From positions 1,317,428-1,381,427 of the forward strand of contig NC_042521.1 of the NCBI RefSeq assembly GCF_900963305.1: a stretch of DNA of 64,000 nucleotides. Reading direction: 5' to 3'. Source of the stretch: Echeneis naucrates (taxonomy: Eukaryota > Chordata > Actinopteri > Carangiformes > Echeneidae). This document shows positions 16,498-28,019 of the stretch, piece after piece. A program made the position numbers and the translations under genes. Under the pieces are notes generated by a model. That model worked only from the letters and a program-made list of their open reading frames with translations. It was not told the DNA's origin and ran no database searches. Position 1 is the stretch's first letter. Each line of letters opens with the position of its first letter.

Positions 16498-18775
16498 ATG
16501 GCGTCCGCCTATCTCACCCACCAACAGAAAGTGTTACGGCTCTACAAGAAGTCACTGAGACACCTGGAGTCATGGTGCATCTTCAGGTGAGAGCAGCTCC
16601 AGTCTGAGCTCGACTTCAAACACAAAACAGTTTAAATAAAGACACAAATAAAACAAAATAAAAACAAGTTGTCTGCTCGCAGCTAAGCTAAGAGCTATGC
16701 TAGCCGCTAGCCAGGTCAGTTATTTCTAAAGTCAGGCTGTCCGGCTGCTAAGCATCTATTTAACGTTGATAATCTAATTAAATGGAAAAGTGAATCTCGT
16801 TCCTGTGCTGCCGATGTCAACTTAGTTGGTGTTATATTTAATCAAAGGCGCGTTGTTCATGCTAAAGCTCGTAAGTAAGCTAATAATCAAAATACGGCTG
16901 AATATAAACCGGAGTCAGCACACGGGTTGGTCAATGCCACTGAGTTTATCTGTGAGAAAACCTCATACTCTTACACATATATTCATCCGTGATGAGGCAG
17001 CCGTCGTGTTGTCGAATCTTCTAACTGTTATGTCAAAAGTTTGCTGGGACAAAGATAATGATGCCACATCAACGGGAGATCTCAGGTACTTCTAATATAT
17101 GTTAGATAATGTTTCAATATTTAAAATAAAATACAGTTACACGGAAGAAACCGTTAAATCCCGAATCCTCTCTGATATGTGAGCTATGTGAGATGTCCTG
17201 CTGCAGAATGAATTGTGGACCAGTCAGCCTCCATCAACCTGACGAAGCAGTGTGATGAATAAGGATCTAATGCTGCCATCACGTTTTGTTTCAGCAGTTT
17301 CTTATACTTATCTGCTTATGGTTGTTTCTCTCTGTTGTCTTCTTTTGTTTCCACTGCAGAGACAAGTACCGGTTCTATGCCTGCATGCTGCGGGCTCGCT
17401 TCGATGAGAATAAGAATGAGAAGGACATGGTGAAGGCCACCATGATGCTGAAGGCGGGAGAGGAGGAGTTCTGGACAAACCAGCATCCCCAGCCCTACAT
17501 CTTCCCTGACTCCCCCGGAGGAACCTCGTACGAGAGATACGAGTGCTACAAGGTGAGGCAGAGCTTCTTTGTAGTGGAGCACAAGTTATTTTATAAAGTG
17601 GTTTTTAGAAATGAGCTCTGTCCTGCTCCTGCAGATCCCAGAGTGGGTGCTGGACTACTGGCACCCCTCAGAGAAGGCCATGTACCCTGACTATTTCTCC
17701 AAGAGGGAGCAGTGGAAGAAACTGAGAATGGAGAGCTGGGACAAAGAGGTGGGCTACACAACGGTGAAAGTGATTACCGTAATTTCCGGACTATAAGGCG
17801 CAACTTTTTTTACACACTTTGTACCCTATAACTTAAAAAGCTATGTGGCCAATTTATGGATTTTTACGGGTAACAAGATTCATGCCGCTAATACATTTAG
17901 CGCCATATCAGACACAACAGGTCACAGAGCACCAATGAAATTGTTCGAATTAAATTAAACGCACCCACACTAAATTCTTCAGATCAGTCATTTATTTTGC
18001 GCTTCATACACACACCCTTATGGAAACACATAAAGCAAGCTTTCAAGTTAAAGGCGATCAATCTGGTGAAAAGGCAAAACCTTTCTGTGTAACTTATTTC
18101 CTGCCATATTTCCGACACCTGCGGTTTATAAGCCAGTGAGGCCTACATATGTAGAAAACGGTTTTTCTCTTTAAAGTTAGCGAGTGTGGCTTGTATTCAG
18201 GTGCGCTCTATAGTCCGGAAGTTACAGTATATATACACCTGCTAGGACTACAAAATTAAACCAAATCACAAGAGTAGGAGAGAGACACAAGTGTTACATG
18301 ATTAAATTTTGTAAAAAAAGACTGGAATAAACAGTTTAATAAAGTCACAGTTAAAGCGCCTTCAAATATCAAAATTTCTAGTCAGACAGTTCACCCTTTC
18401 CTCCAGTCGTAAAGGTTTCAGCTCTATCAGAGAAAACCACCAGGGGGCAGAATATTTCAGCCGACTGAACTCTGACAGGTTCTTGTCTTCTCTGGATGTT
18501 GAAACAAAAACAACAGGCCATGCTAACTTTATTTTAAAAAATTTTATTATTAATTTAATTAATTAATGTCTGTTTAAGTTTGAGGGGAAAAAAGACTTAA
18601 AATAAATTTAATTTGGGATAAATGTGTGTCTGTCTTCTTCAAGGTTGCCCAGCTGCAGGCTGAAACTCCAGCTGGGGGCCCCAAGTCCGAGGCCCTCCCT
18701 CCTGCCCGTAAGGAGGGCGATCTCCCCCCTCTGTGGTGGCAGTTTGTCTCCCGCCCCCGGGAGCGTCCCATGTAA
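16498..18775 (+). CDS. ndufb9: NDUFB9, LYR-motif accessory subunit of mitochondrial complex I, four exons
   Basis: Exons: 16498-16586, 17360-17552, 17635-17748, 18644-18775; the 528 nt encode 175 residues (human 179), all phases consistent. NDUFB9 sits in the membrane arm of NADH:ubiquinone oxidoreductase on the matrix side, where its LYR motif binds the acyl carrier protein. The N terminus [20 protein letters not shown] contains the LYK form of the LYR motif. Diagnostic runs follow: [52 protein letters not shown], and the C terminus [18 protein letters not shown]. The gene is intact. Intron 3 carries a MITE (17775-18239). Confidence 0.96.
17775..18239. mobile_element. Non-autonomous DNA transposon (MITE) with ~30-bp terminal inverted repeats
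   Basis: The left end TACCGTAATTTCCGGACTAT continues AAGGCGCAAC. The reverse complement of the right end reads TACTGTAACTTCCGGACTAT and continues AGAGCGCACC. The ~465-bp interior has no coding capacity, and the TIRs are about 85-90% alike by eye. It lies in ndufb9 intron 3. The CCGGACTATAAG-type terminus is a widespread vertebrate repeat end; I cannot name the superfamily with certainty. Confidence 0.7.
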
Positions 18776-18992
18776 ATCTCTTCCCCTGGAGTCTGAAGAA
18801 AAACCACAAAGACCACAGCAGAAGCATGGAGACCATCTGACCTCATGATGAATCAATTACCACTCGTGCTGTCAGTCGTTTGAGAGGAAACAACCTGCTG
18901 GACTCCGCAGTGGTTCTTCAGTAGTCTGTTTTTGGAGGTTGCTGACTTTCAGAAATCCTATAGATTCATCACATAAAACCTTTAACTGTTCC

Positions 18993-18998
18993 AATAAA
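18993..18998 (+). terminator. ndufb9: Poly(A) signal of ndufb9
   Basis: AATAAA lies 218 bp after the ndufb9 stop codon, followed by a GTGTC-rich stretch. No other candidate is closer. Confidence 0.65.
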
Positions 18999-19267
18999 TG
19001 TGTCATTAAATCTCAGTTCTTGTGTACCATAGTCGATGCTCCAGTGTGATGATTATCAGTTTGTTTTTTTTAACAGCAGCTCACCAGCAGATTGTCTCCA
19101 GCTGAAGCTCTGGATGAACCCACAGACTGCTGGATGTAGCCCCTCAGTCTGACCATCAGGAGGTCACAGTTTCTTAGTTCTGGACCCTTTTAAGAGGTGT
19201 CTGAGAACACATTTGGTATTCCGGAGGATATTTCTAGAGGCTCTGGAGTGGTGAGAAGACTCCATCA

Positions 19268-22200
19268 CTATGGAGAGAGGTGTGGCCTGAAGCTGCGCGG
19301 CCGTATCATCATGACGACGGCCTTCAGAGAGTAGAAGTCCGAGTCCTTCCAGAGAACCAGACGATGCCGTCTGGTCCCAGCAGATTCTGAGCCCTCAGAG
19401 AGTAATGCCCCCCCTGGTGGAAAGAAATGGCATTTCTACATGAACTTATAAAGTTCCCACCTAGTAATTCCAGGCCTGTCTCAATAAGAACACTGAACAC
19501 TCTGTATTCTTGAGCCTGACCTTGTAGTAGACGCCATTGAGGTTCGAGTAGAAACACTGATGAAACCACCAGCCAGAGTGGCTGATCTCGGCACAGATGT
19601 TGCCTGTGTCCGGTGTGCTGAAACTCTGCTGGTTGTGATACCAGCTGAAAGAGTCCTCCACTGTCCCACTGAAACCAGACACATGGAGTCGGTACTGATT
19701 CTCTTCATCATCGATCCTGCAGCCGGAGGAAACGGGTACCTTCATCAAAACCAGCCATCCTCACTGAAAACCTTACAATGAGCATTACAACATTTACATT
19801 TTATTATGTTTGATCTGTTAAATAAGTTGGTTCCTGATTCTAAACTAACTTTTCAAACTGGGATGAATTCTGCTCCAGAGCTGAACAGCTTCAGTTGGTT
19901 AGAATGAATGTCCAGGGAAGATTTTCTGAGAAACTGACTTCAGCGTTGAAAAATGGACTGAAAACTGTTTATGAATCATACTGTATGATTTTTTGTGCTT
20001 TTTGCATAATTTGTCTGAAACATGCAAAAAAAAAAAAAAAACAAAACAACTGGACAAAAATAAGAAGAAAGAGTCCAATAATTTCCAATAATTCTCATAT
20101 GGGATCTAAAATATAGCTTGACACCAAAGCAGCTCTGCTCTCATTACAGCAGATCACGGTTAAATCCATAAATGACTTTTGGCTCTGTAAAGACTTTATT
20201 TATTTTATCTCTCATATTGGCAAAAGACAGCATTTCATCTACCTGAAGCTGTGGTAGTGGGCGTGTCTGTGGGTGTGGCTCCAGTCCTGCAGGTCTATGC
20301 GGAGGCTGTACTGGCCCTGACTGGACAGCAGATGGAGCTGTCGGTTGCCCAGCCAATGTTCTCCACGTGGTTCACCAAAGCCGTCGCGGTACTCCGACCA
20401 GCCACGGTTAAAACTCACCGAGCCGTCACGGCGCCGCTGAACCACCGTCCAACCCCCACCTGATGGAGAAATATGTTTCAAACTGTGGCATCTGGGAAAG
20501 GTCATTTTCCCATAGGCTTCAATCCACTCTGACTTCTTTTTACAACCAGTGTAGTCTCACACGCAAGTATACTGTGTAATCTGTGTTTGCATGCAGGATG
20601 TGTCTCACCTTCTGTCTCCATGTCACAGTAAACGGGCTGGGGGGCGCCGGGCGACAGGACTACGGCATAAACGCCAGAGCGACGCACACCATTGTGATAC
20701 AGAGACGCACAGTCTGAAGGACAGAAAGACAGGTGGCGTCCATCTGAGGGAGACGGACAGAGAGACACAGCGTCGTCAGCACTCCAAATCCCACAGCTGC
20801 TGCTCTGATGGAATCAGGAGCTCCAACAAATCCCTGCTCCTAAATACTGTAATATTTAAGATCAGGACTTTAAACCAGCAGACACAGAAAAAACTGCTTT
20901 CATCTCCAGACTGAGTTTCCTGCAACATTTAAACACAACAGATAAGGAACCACATTAGAACGATTCGCTTCTAACAGCTGGACTTCACCTTGAAAAGTCA
21001 ATAATGAGTCGAACTATTTCAGGATTCATCAGGATATCTGCTGACCGACTGAACACAGCCGGCCTCTCTTCCAACATATTCTGCAGTAACACAAATACGG
21101 ACACAATCCAAACAACAGTGGACAGTTTGTGACATGTAAAAATTAAACTGGGTGGCTGCTTTTGAAATAAAAAAAATGAATCCATCAGTTTTTTCTTGTG
21201 TCAAATGTTTCATGAGCTGTGAGGCAACATACGACTCACCGCTGTGTTTGTTGCATCAGTACCTGGTGGCAGTGAGTCTCGCAGGCCGAGCGGCGGCGCT
21301 GTACTGATGAGTTGACCGTGCAGTCGCCTCATGGCTCATGCGCTGCACAACGGCAGTCAGGTTGCGGAGCTGAAACTGCAGCTCGTGCAGAAGCGCTGCA
21401 TGGACGTGGAGAAGCGCGTCGGCCTCTGCGTGACGCAACTCAGGAAGGCAACCGTTGCTCAAAGGTCACGTTGAACTGACCTTTCTTCACCCGAGAGGAA
21501 GAAAGAGAGGCGTTTGCAAAGTGTGGAATCTGCAGCTAGTGTTGATGGTTCTCTTGAAAAGAACATCAAGAGGAAAGGAGAAATATCACACTTAAATCAG
21601 TTTCCAACTTATTTGAAAACACAAAAATACTACGTACGAAGTCAACTTGGCTTCACTCAATTATAGTAACACAAGTGAAATTCATGTCATTCTACTTTTT
21701 AAAGCCGACCTGGACCGTTCCATTTCCTGAAAACACAGATCTCTCAATAATTCAATCAAACTGGTGACTCCATGAACTCAGCTTGGCTCCACACTAAGGT
21801 TATCCAGTGGCATTAGCGATGGCGTGTTGGACAAACACAGGAAGTTTCTCAGCCCCTCCCCCCTCCCAGGTGCACATAATGGGGATGGTAATAATCAGAA
21901 AACATTACTGCCTCGTTTGTGTGTTAAATTAAACTAACCACAGGACATTAGTCTGCGGTGGAGTTCCCATCCCGTAATCTGAAGTCAGGCTGTAGTAGAT
22001 ATCTGATATTTATTTGGACCAGCCTGGAGACTCAGATACAAGCTCAGTGGGTCAGGCAGACTGGGTGCAGGTACCTATGCAGCTAATCCTGTTAGCATTC
22101 AGGGTTAAGGAGGGTTTATGTGGTGTGAAGACAGATTTCTAAATTCAGGCAGCTAACGTCCTCGTCTCTCTTTGTTTATCTCTCTATGTCCACCCTCAGA

Positions 22201-22881
22201 GTTTTGTCCATTGTGTCTTCGGAAAGACGATCCCTCTACCTGGATCTCCAGGGCTTTGACTTGACGCCGGTGGTTCCTCAGTTCCTCCTGCAGCTCCGAC
22301 ATAGTCTCCCTCAAGTCCTCCAGCTGCTCTTTCCTCAGCTGGTTCTCGTGCAGCCAATAGGACACGTCGTCTGTGCAGCGGAACATATCTGGGCAGCGTT
22401 TGTGCGATGTTCCAATGGGGGGCAGCGTTGCCGTCAGTCGGCACCACCCGTTGGATGTCAGCTGGCTGCTGTATTCGCCACACTGTGCAAGCGACGGGCC
22501 TGTAGTCCGGTTGGTTGTCCGGTTAGCGCCGGCATCGACACCAGTGTTGCTGCCACGCATCACTGATGGGGCGTCTGGGAAAAGTTCTGAATATGTCTCC
22601 AACAAGGAGTTAGGAGGATGCCAGTCAGCGTCCTCATAGTCGTCCTTGTTTATATCCAGTATGTCCCAGTTTGTCTCAATATCTGAGTCGGGGACATCCC
22701 GGCTTATTTGGGTGTTTAGGTCCAGAACATCTGCAGCTGTCTCTCCGAGGGAGTCGGGACGTACGTCCTCGTCATGGCCGACATCTGGATGTTCATCAGA
22801 GGCCACAAAGTCACCAGCGAGTGACTGGAAACAGCAGCCAGCCAGAAGGACAGACGTCAGTAACACAGATCGCCACTTCAT
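19268..22881 (-). CDS. Secreted fibrinogen C-terminal-domain protein (FReD family), about seven exons
   Basis: The first coding exon (22240-22881) begins MKWRSVLLTSVLLAGCC, a signal peptide. It continues with a long acidic Asp-rich region, two N-glycosylation sites (NRTTNRTT), a cysteine cluster (WCRLTATLP to CPDMFRCTDD) and a coiled coil (LRKEQLEDLRETMSELQEEL). A further coiled-coil exon ends at 21263 and includes LLHELQFQLRNL. The fibrinogen domain is split over 20609-20743 (DCASLYHNGVRRSGVYAV), 20243-20459 (GGGWTVVQRRRDGS), 19521-19716 (ICAEISHSGWWFHQC, NLNGVYYK) and 19268-19413. The last exon is one base short near 19351-19357; past that point it reads on to SFRPHLSP and a stop at 19268. 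Phases do not match between the 21263 donor and the 20743 acceptor, so an exon (perhaps 20989-21080) or a base is unaccounted for. It resembles FGL1/angiopoietin-like/FREP proteins; I cannot name the orthologue. Confidence 0.8.
20505..20570. repeat. Dispersed repeat copy in the fibrinogen-like gene
   Basis: CCCATAGGCTTCAATCCACTC and GACTTCTTTTTACAACCAGT match the repeat copy at about 14265. It lies in the intron between the 20609 and 20459 exon borders. Confidence 0.5.
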
Positions 22882-24311
22882 CCTTAACAGTTAACAAATG
22901 GTCCGCTCTGGTCGTTGTGATATTTCATTGGAGTGAAGTCGTCTGTAGACGGGTCAACATCAGCATGACGAGGTCCACACTTCTTCCAGCGTCTTCTTCT
23001 TCCAACTCCTCAACAGACAACGAAGCCGAGACACTGAAACAATCAAACTCCTGTTGTGGTTCTCACTTAACATGATTTTCATATTTCAGATGAGACTAAG
23101 TCCACATGTGAGCCACATTGATCCCCAGCTCGTGCTTATACGTCCCAGTGTCCCATTGGAAAAGCATCAGGATGGTCACTGTGTGTGTCATCTTTCCCAG
23201 TAATCCTTTAATGGGATTGGCAGCCATTGTTCTGCGATATAATGCATCACATAGAACAGGATTAAAGTAATGTGAGCGACATCAGGGACAGAATGACAGA
23301 CAGCAGGGCAGCTGTCTGCCATGGTCACACTTCTCCTCACCAATTCCCCCCCTGACTGGGTCCAGTCCGTCAGTCAGAGCAGTTCTGTGGTTATTCACCA
23401 TCTTCATCATCAGGGTCAGGTGTGTGTGAACATACGAGGAATTTGACTCCGGTGTTTCTATCGTGGACACGCTAAGGGAAAGACAAAAGACGTATACATC
23501 TGTTAGCAGCTTCAGAAAAATCCAACTTGATCTGTGAACGGCTGCAGCTTCATGTTGACCCGACAGCTGAGTCTCAGATTTCAGAAAATGTCAAACATTT
23601 TCTTGAAGTGGGAGAGTTTGGTAAAGAAGCTAATCCCCTCCAGAGCTGCCATCGGTCACGCTGAGGGCTCGGACAATGACAGCAGCTGACAGCGGCTGTA
23701 ACTGTACACTCCGAGCCGCAGGCCTGAATCCCTTCTTCCCGTCTGTGACACCATGGCAGTTCGCTGTTAATCTACCTGACATTTCACACTCACACACCGC
23801 CTGCTGTTACACAACCTTTTCTCTCACTCTTCAGTACCACACAATGAAAGTCAAATTACTGTGTCCTGTTGTCCTCAGAGTGTAAAAACTTTGAAAATGT
23901 GGAAGATGGTTTTTGTGGAGACCAACTCACCTGCCTGGACGTTCCATTGGAACGTCCTGGTACAAAGTGACTAATCTGCATTGACCCGAACCACACTGGG
24001 TGCCATCATCTGTCCTGAGAGCGTCAGCAGGAGCATTTGGATGCTGGAGAGAAGGATGTGAAGGAAGAACACGGAGGTTGACCTTCAAATCCAATGACTG
24101 ATCATAAAAAGCACCAAATAATCTATAGACGTAGAAAAACTACTTTTCTTTATTTTCACTTTGATTTTCTCCACAGTGAAGTCTGTGGCCTCACAGTGAC
24201 GGAGGGGGGAGGTGAGGATGGAGAGGATTTGGTGGGAGGGGGGAGGATGCCCATGTCCATGCAGCATTGTGTGTTTACAATTGTGAACAAGATAGGGGAG
24301 ATGTCAGGTAA
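22882..24311. other. Spacer between the divergent fibrinogen-like and pomc genes
   Basis: The spacer holds the promoters of both genes. I see no coding exon; short open frames are unremarkable, and a G-rich patch at about 24200-24245 is the only compositional feature. Confidence 0.5.
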
Positions 24312-24357
24312 TGACGTCTTTGCAGGTGTGTGTGTGCGCATCCTCGGCTGATATAAA
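24312..24357 (+). promoter_or_regulatory. pomc: pomc core promoter: CRE-like site and TATA box
   Basis: TGACGTCT at 24312-24319 differs from a full cyclic-AMP response element by one base. TATAAA is at 24352-24357. A noncoding first exon should start near 24382 and ends at a GTGAGG donor after 24455. A CRE-like element fits the known cAMP/CRH control of pomc in pituitary cells, but its use here is inference. Confidence 0.6.
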
Positions 24358-24381
24358 ACCAGCCAGTCCTTTGGAGGGATA

Positions 24382-24455
24382 ACATTGGAGGGGAACAACT
24401 TTGTCCAGCAGTTGAACGACAAAGAAAACATCAGAGGGAGAGACGGGACTGTGTG
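24382..24455 (+). other. pomc: pomc noncoding exon 1 (start estimated from the TATA box)
   Basis: A noncoding first exon followed by two coding exons is the normal layout of vertebrate pomc. The 3' border is a GTGAGG donor; the 5' border is placed about 25 bp after the TATA box and is only an estimate. Confidence 0.5.
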
Positions 24456-24931
24456 GTGAGGTTCTTCATTATTTCTTCCAACAAAAAAAAGTTTTCATTT
24501 TGTGCTTGTAAAAAAACCCCAAAACACTTTCTTCAATTTAATGATGCTTATGATGAAAAAAATAAGTAAATGAGCCAAACAGCTGAATACAACTATATGA
24601 CATTTTAAGAATAAAAATATTTAGTGAATAAAAAAGTGAGACTTGAACCAAACTAATGTTGATAATAGTTGGAGGCAGAACTGTGACTTTGCTGTTTTAT
24701 CCTGTTAATGAAAATTCTGGTTCTTAAAGTTCATCTATCTGTTTATATTTTATGATTATTATCATTAGTTGTGGTTTGAATATGAACCAATTCATTTCCA
24801 AACTGTTAAATTAGCGCTGACCCTGATCCGCGTTGAGAGGATTTTATTTTGAAACTCTGCTGAAGATCACAGGTATTAAAATGCTCAGCATGACCAGAAT
24901 GTGTTCCTGTCTCTGATTGGTCAGCACGACA

Positions 24932-26121
24932 ATGTCTCCTGTATGCCTATTGGTGGCTGTTTTGTTGGTGGGCGTGGCCAGGGGAGCTGTCGATCAGTGC
25001 TTGGAGCATCTAAGCTGCCAGGAGGTCAATGATGACAACATGATGGTAACACATACACACACAAAGAAAGGTGTCTTCATTATTAGTTCTGTCCAAAAAT
25101 GAAAAGCCAAATCAAACGCTGGATGGTCACGTTTTAAACACGAGCTTCAGCCGTTGGAGGACATCATCTACAGAAACCTGAAATCCGTCCACTGTGAAAC
25201 CGACTTCCGCGACTACCTGATGAACCGTTGTCATCCTCCATCTCTGATATGTTCACAAATTCTGAGCTGGCTTTTCATCTTTAATGAGCAGAACTCCTGA
25301 TCAGATAAAGATAGACACTTCAGATCAGCTCTAGAACGACCCAAACACAAGAGAGGAAGGAAACATTTCATTTTGTATCACATTTTCTCAGCTCGTATCT
25401 TCGATCACAGTTGGAGTTACTGATATAAATGGCTGAGGTCATGACATTTTTCAAAATGATAAATGGATCTGGAAAAATACAGACAGATATGGTCAAGAGG
25501 TCAAAAGCCTTAATGCGGTTCTTCCTCAGACATCCGAATTTGTTTCACATAGTAAATTATGCTGCTAAGAAAAAAAAAGGAAGTGCTTATTTTAACACTT
25601 TATGTGGACTAACAGCCGACATCCGTCTTTTCCAGCTCCAGTGTCTCCAGCTGTGTCAGTCTGACTCCACTGAGATACCGCTGATCCCGGGTGAAGGTCA
25701 TCTGCAGCCTCCCATCCTGTCAGACTCCGGGTCTCCACCTTCCCCCTCTCTTTCAGCGTCCTCCTCTCCTCAGGCCAAGCGCTCCTACTCCATGGAGCAC
25801 TTCCGCTGGGGGAAACCTGTTGGGCGGAAGCGCCGCCCCATCAAACTCTACACCTCAAACAGTGCAGAAGAGGAGTCAGCCGAGGTTTTCCCCGCGGAGG
25901 TGATGAGGAGGGACACGGAGCAGAGGGCCAACACGCTGGAGGACCAGCTCCGTGATGTCCAGGAGAAAAAGGACAGTGTGTACAAGATGAAGCACTTCCG
26001 CTGGAGCGGCCCATTGCCCGGCAAGCACCACGCCAAGAGCAGGGACGGAGCCAGGCAGACACTGCCACTCATGCTGTTCAGCAGCAACAAAGACGGACAG
26101 GAGGGGAAGACAGAGCAGTAA
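24932..26121 (+). CDS. pomc: Pro-opiomelanocortin paralogue lacking the beta-endorphin opioid core
   Basis: Coding exons 24932-25045 and 25636-26121 give 199 residues. POMC is a secreted prohormone cut at dibasic sites into melanocortins and endorphin. Exon 2 encodes a signal peptide (MSPVCLLVAVLLVGVARG) and the start of the N-terminal peptide, whose cysteines (CLEHLSC, then CLQLC) are conserved. After QAKR comes ACTH/alpha-MSH: SYSMEHFRWGKPVG, then RKRRPIKLYTSN. Beta-MSH follows the KK site as DSVYKMKHFRWSGPLPG. Normal teleost POMC then has KR-YGGFM; here it is KHHAKSRDGARQ, with the dibasic site and the YGGF opioid motif both gone, while the endorphin tail is still traceable in TLPLMLFSSNKDGQ. 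There is no gamma-MSH, as usual in teleosts. The frame is otherwise intact, which suggests a functional melanocortin-only paralogue. Similar endorphin loss is reported, as I recall, in a third flatfish POMC. Confidence 0.93.
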
Positions 26122-26277
26122 GGAGGACAGCAAGGGAGGAGACGGAGAGAAGACCAGATACTGCACCTTTATCCGAACAGTCCTCCAAAATACGCACTCA
26201 ATATGTATTAATACTCCACTAATTAGATTTTCCTTTTATATCCTGATGGGAAACGGCCATGATTACAGTGACAGTGA

Positions 26278-26283
26278 CAATAA
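26278..26283 (+). terminator. pomc: Poly(A) signal of pomc
   Basis: AATAAA lies 157 bp after the pomc stop codon, a normal 3' UTR length. Confidence 0.7.
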
Positions 26284-27715
26284 AACATTTTGCAGCAGAA
26301 ACTGAGGACATTTTTCCATGTTAATTGATTCCAAGTTGAGGTTGTCAGATGTCTTGTCTTGTCCAGCCAATAAGCCAAAAACTCAGTCTCTTTACATGGA
26401 CCTTTTTCCTTGAAAATCATTCTAATCCATTCAACTGTAACCTACACAGCTCATCAAAGCAGACATGTTGGTGGCCCAGGCTGCTTTCTCGCTCCTTTCC
26501 TCGTGCTAACAGGACTCTGATGCTGTTAGCGCCTCGATAGAACAATAAAAACATCAAAAAAATATATATATGCTCATGCTTCAGTTGCAAGAGTATTAGT
26601 GTTAAAGCAGCAGTAGGACAAAAAGAAAGCATCATTAACTTTGCTGGCAGTAATTTGGACTTTCTTTAACCTGCTTCACGTCCGCTGAGGTTCATGATGA
26701 AATGGTTAAATTCGAGCGACGTGGGCGCACAGCGGTTAGAGATTGGCCTCGATGTTTCTTTTTTGACCAACTGTCACGACAACACCACCAACATGAAGAG
26801 CAAACATCTCATGTAGCAAAATGATGAGTCCACAAGGGGGCAGCACTAGCTTACAACAAAACAGAGTGACAAAGACAACAACAGTTTTAATCCCTGTGTG
26901 TGTCTGTGATTAGTGTCTTTGGTAGTTACACACTGAGACACATTATCCTGCGGCAACATAAGGCTGAACACATGGCAGCAGGCACTGAATATTATGAAAA
27001 ACTTGTTGAATTTAAATGACAGAATAGTTGCATGTATTTCCAAATATTACATAAAATATGAATTTTGCAAAATCAAGGAAATGAGTTTCATTCTTTATTT
27101 TCTTCTTGGCTTAGAATTTAAACTCCTCGTCTTGTGGCTGAAACGGGGACTCTGTTTCTTTCGCTCTGAATTCTCAGTGACCTGTGCAGGTGCACATCAC
27201 TCATTCTGAGCATTCAGCTCATTTGTTTCCCGCCTCCTCACCCCTCTGTGAAGTTTCATCAAGTCATTTTACATTTTTCCTTTAAATATTACGCATTCTT
27301 GTCCAGATAGAATTTTGTTGCAATCCAGATTTTGTTCCACTTGGTGACTGCTGTTCAACAGGATATAATGTCTCATAATGACTAATATGACCAGGATAAC
27401 ATGATCAAATCTGCGTTTCATTAGAAAGGCAGAGCTTCATGCTGAGAACGAAGAAAACAAGGCTGAGGGACTGCTGGACCTCCTGCAGAGAGAAAGAGAC
27501 AGAGATGAAGAAGGTTTTTGAGCACACGAACTTCCTCCTGCGATCTTCACTTCCCTCTCTGAGCTCAGTAACCATGGCAACCGACAGGCATCACTGCAAC
27601 ACCACGACAGAAGGTTTCATTAGTAAAGAGATTTAAATGGCAAAATCAAGTATTTACAAAAATGAAAAATCTCACAACATAAATGAAACAAAAAATGTGA
27701 GCAAAAGTAAAAAAA
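26284..27715. other. Spacer between pomc and the immunoglobulin array
   Basis: The stretch is AT-rich non-coding sequence with a short TATATA run near 26560. Short open frames have no family resemblance. I identified no element in it. Confidence 0.5.
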
Positions 27716-27767
27716 AAAGTGAATTTACAAAAAGAATCTCAGAGAAAACGGTTCAACTTCACACACA

Positions 27768-27800
<33 letters not shown>

Positions 27801-28015
27801 CATATTATTTCCCTCCTTCCATCTCTTTGGAAATTCATCTCCATCAGGCCTCATTAATCCAACTCATCATAAAATCAGCCTGTTTGCTGATTACTCCCTG
27901 TTATATATCACAGAATCCTCGTCTCCTCTTCATCAATAGATTCATCAGATCAGAGGTTAAAGCTGGATTTCTGCTTTCTTCCTCCTGTCCTGTTTGTTAA
28001 AATCCACATTTTGAT
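27716..28015 (+). repeat. Orphan copy of IgL spacer sequence marking the left edge of the array
   Basis: Bases 27716-27758 match 36292-36334, the sequence just upstream of the V at 36460. After a CA microsatellite (27764-27798), 27799-28015 match the V1-V2 spacer at 33844-34068. No V is present. The copy stops abruptly where the L2-like LINE begins, so it looks like a broken IgL unit. It includes a reverse-transcriptase-like fragment (HHKISLFAD, then YSLLYITES). Confidence 0.65.
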
Positions 28016-28019
28016 AAAG

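Noticed and set aside
25429-25635. Open frame continuing upstream of pomc exon 3
   Set aside because: It is intronic. A polypyrimidine tract and TCCAG acceptor precede 25636, and the upstream residues have no POMC similarity.
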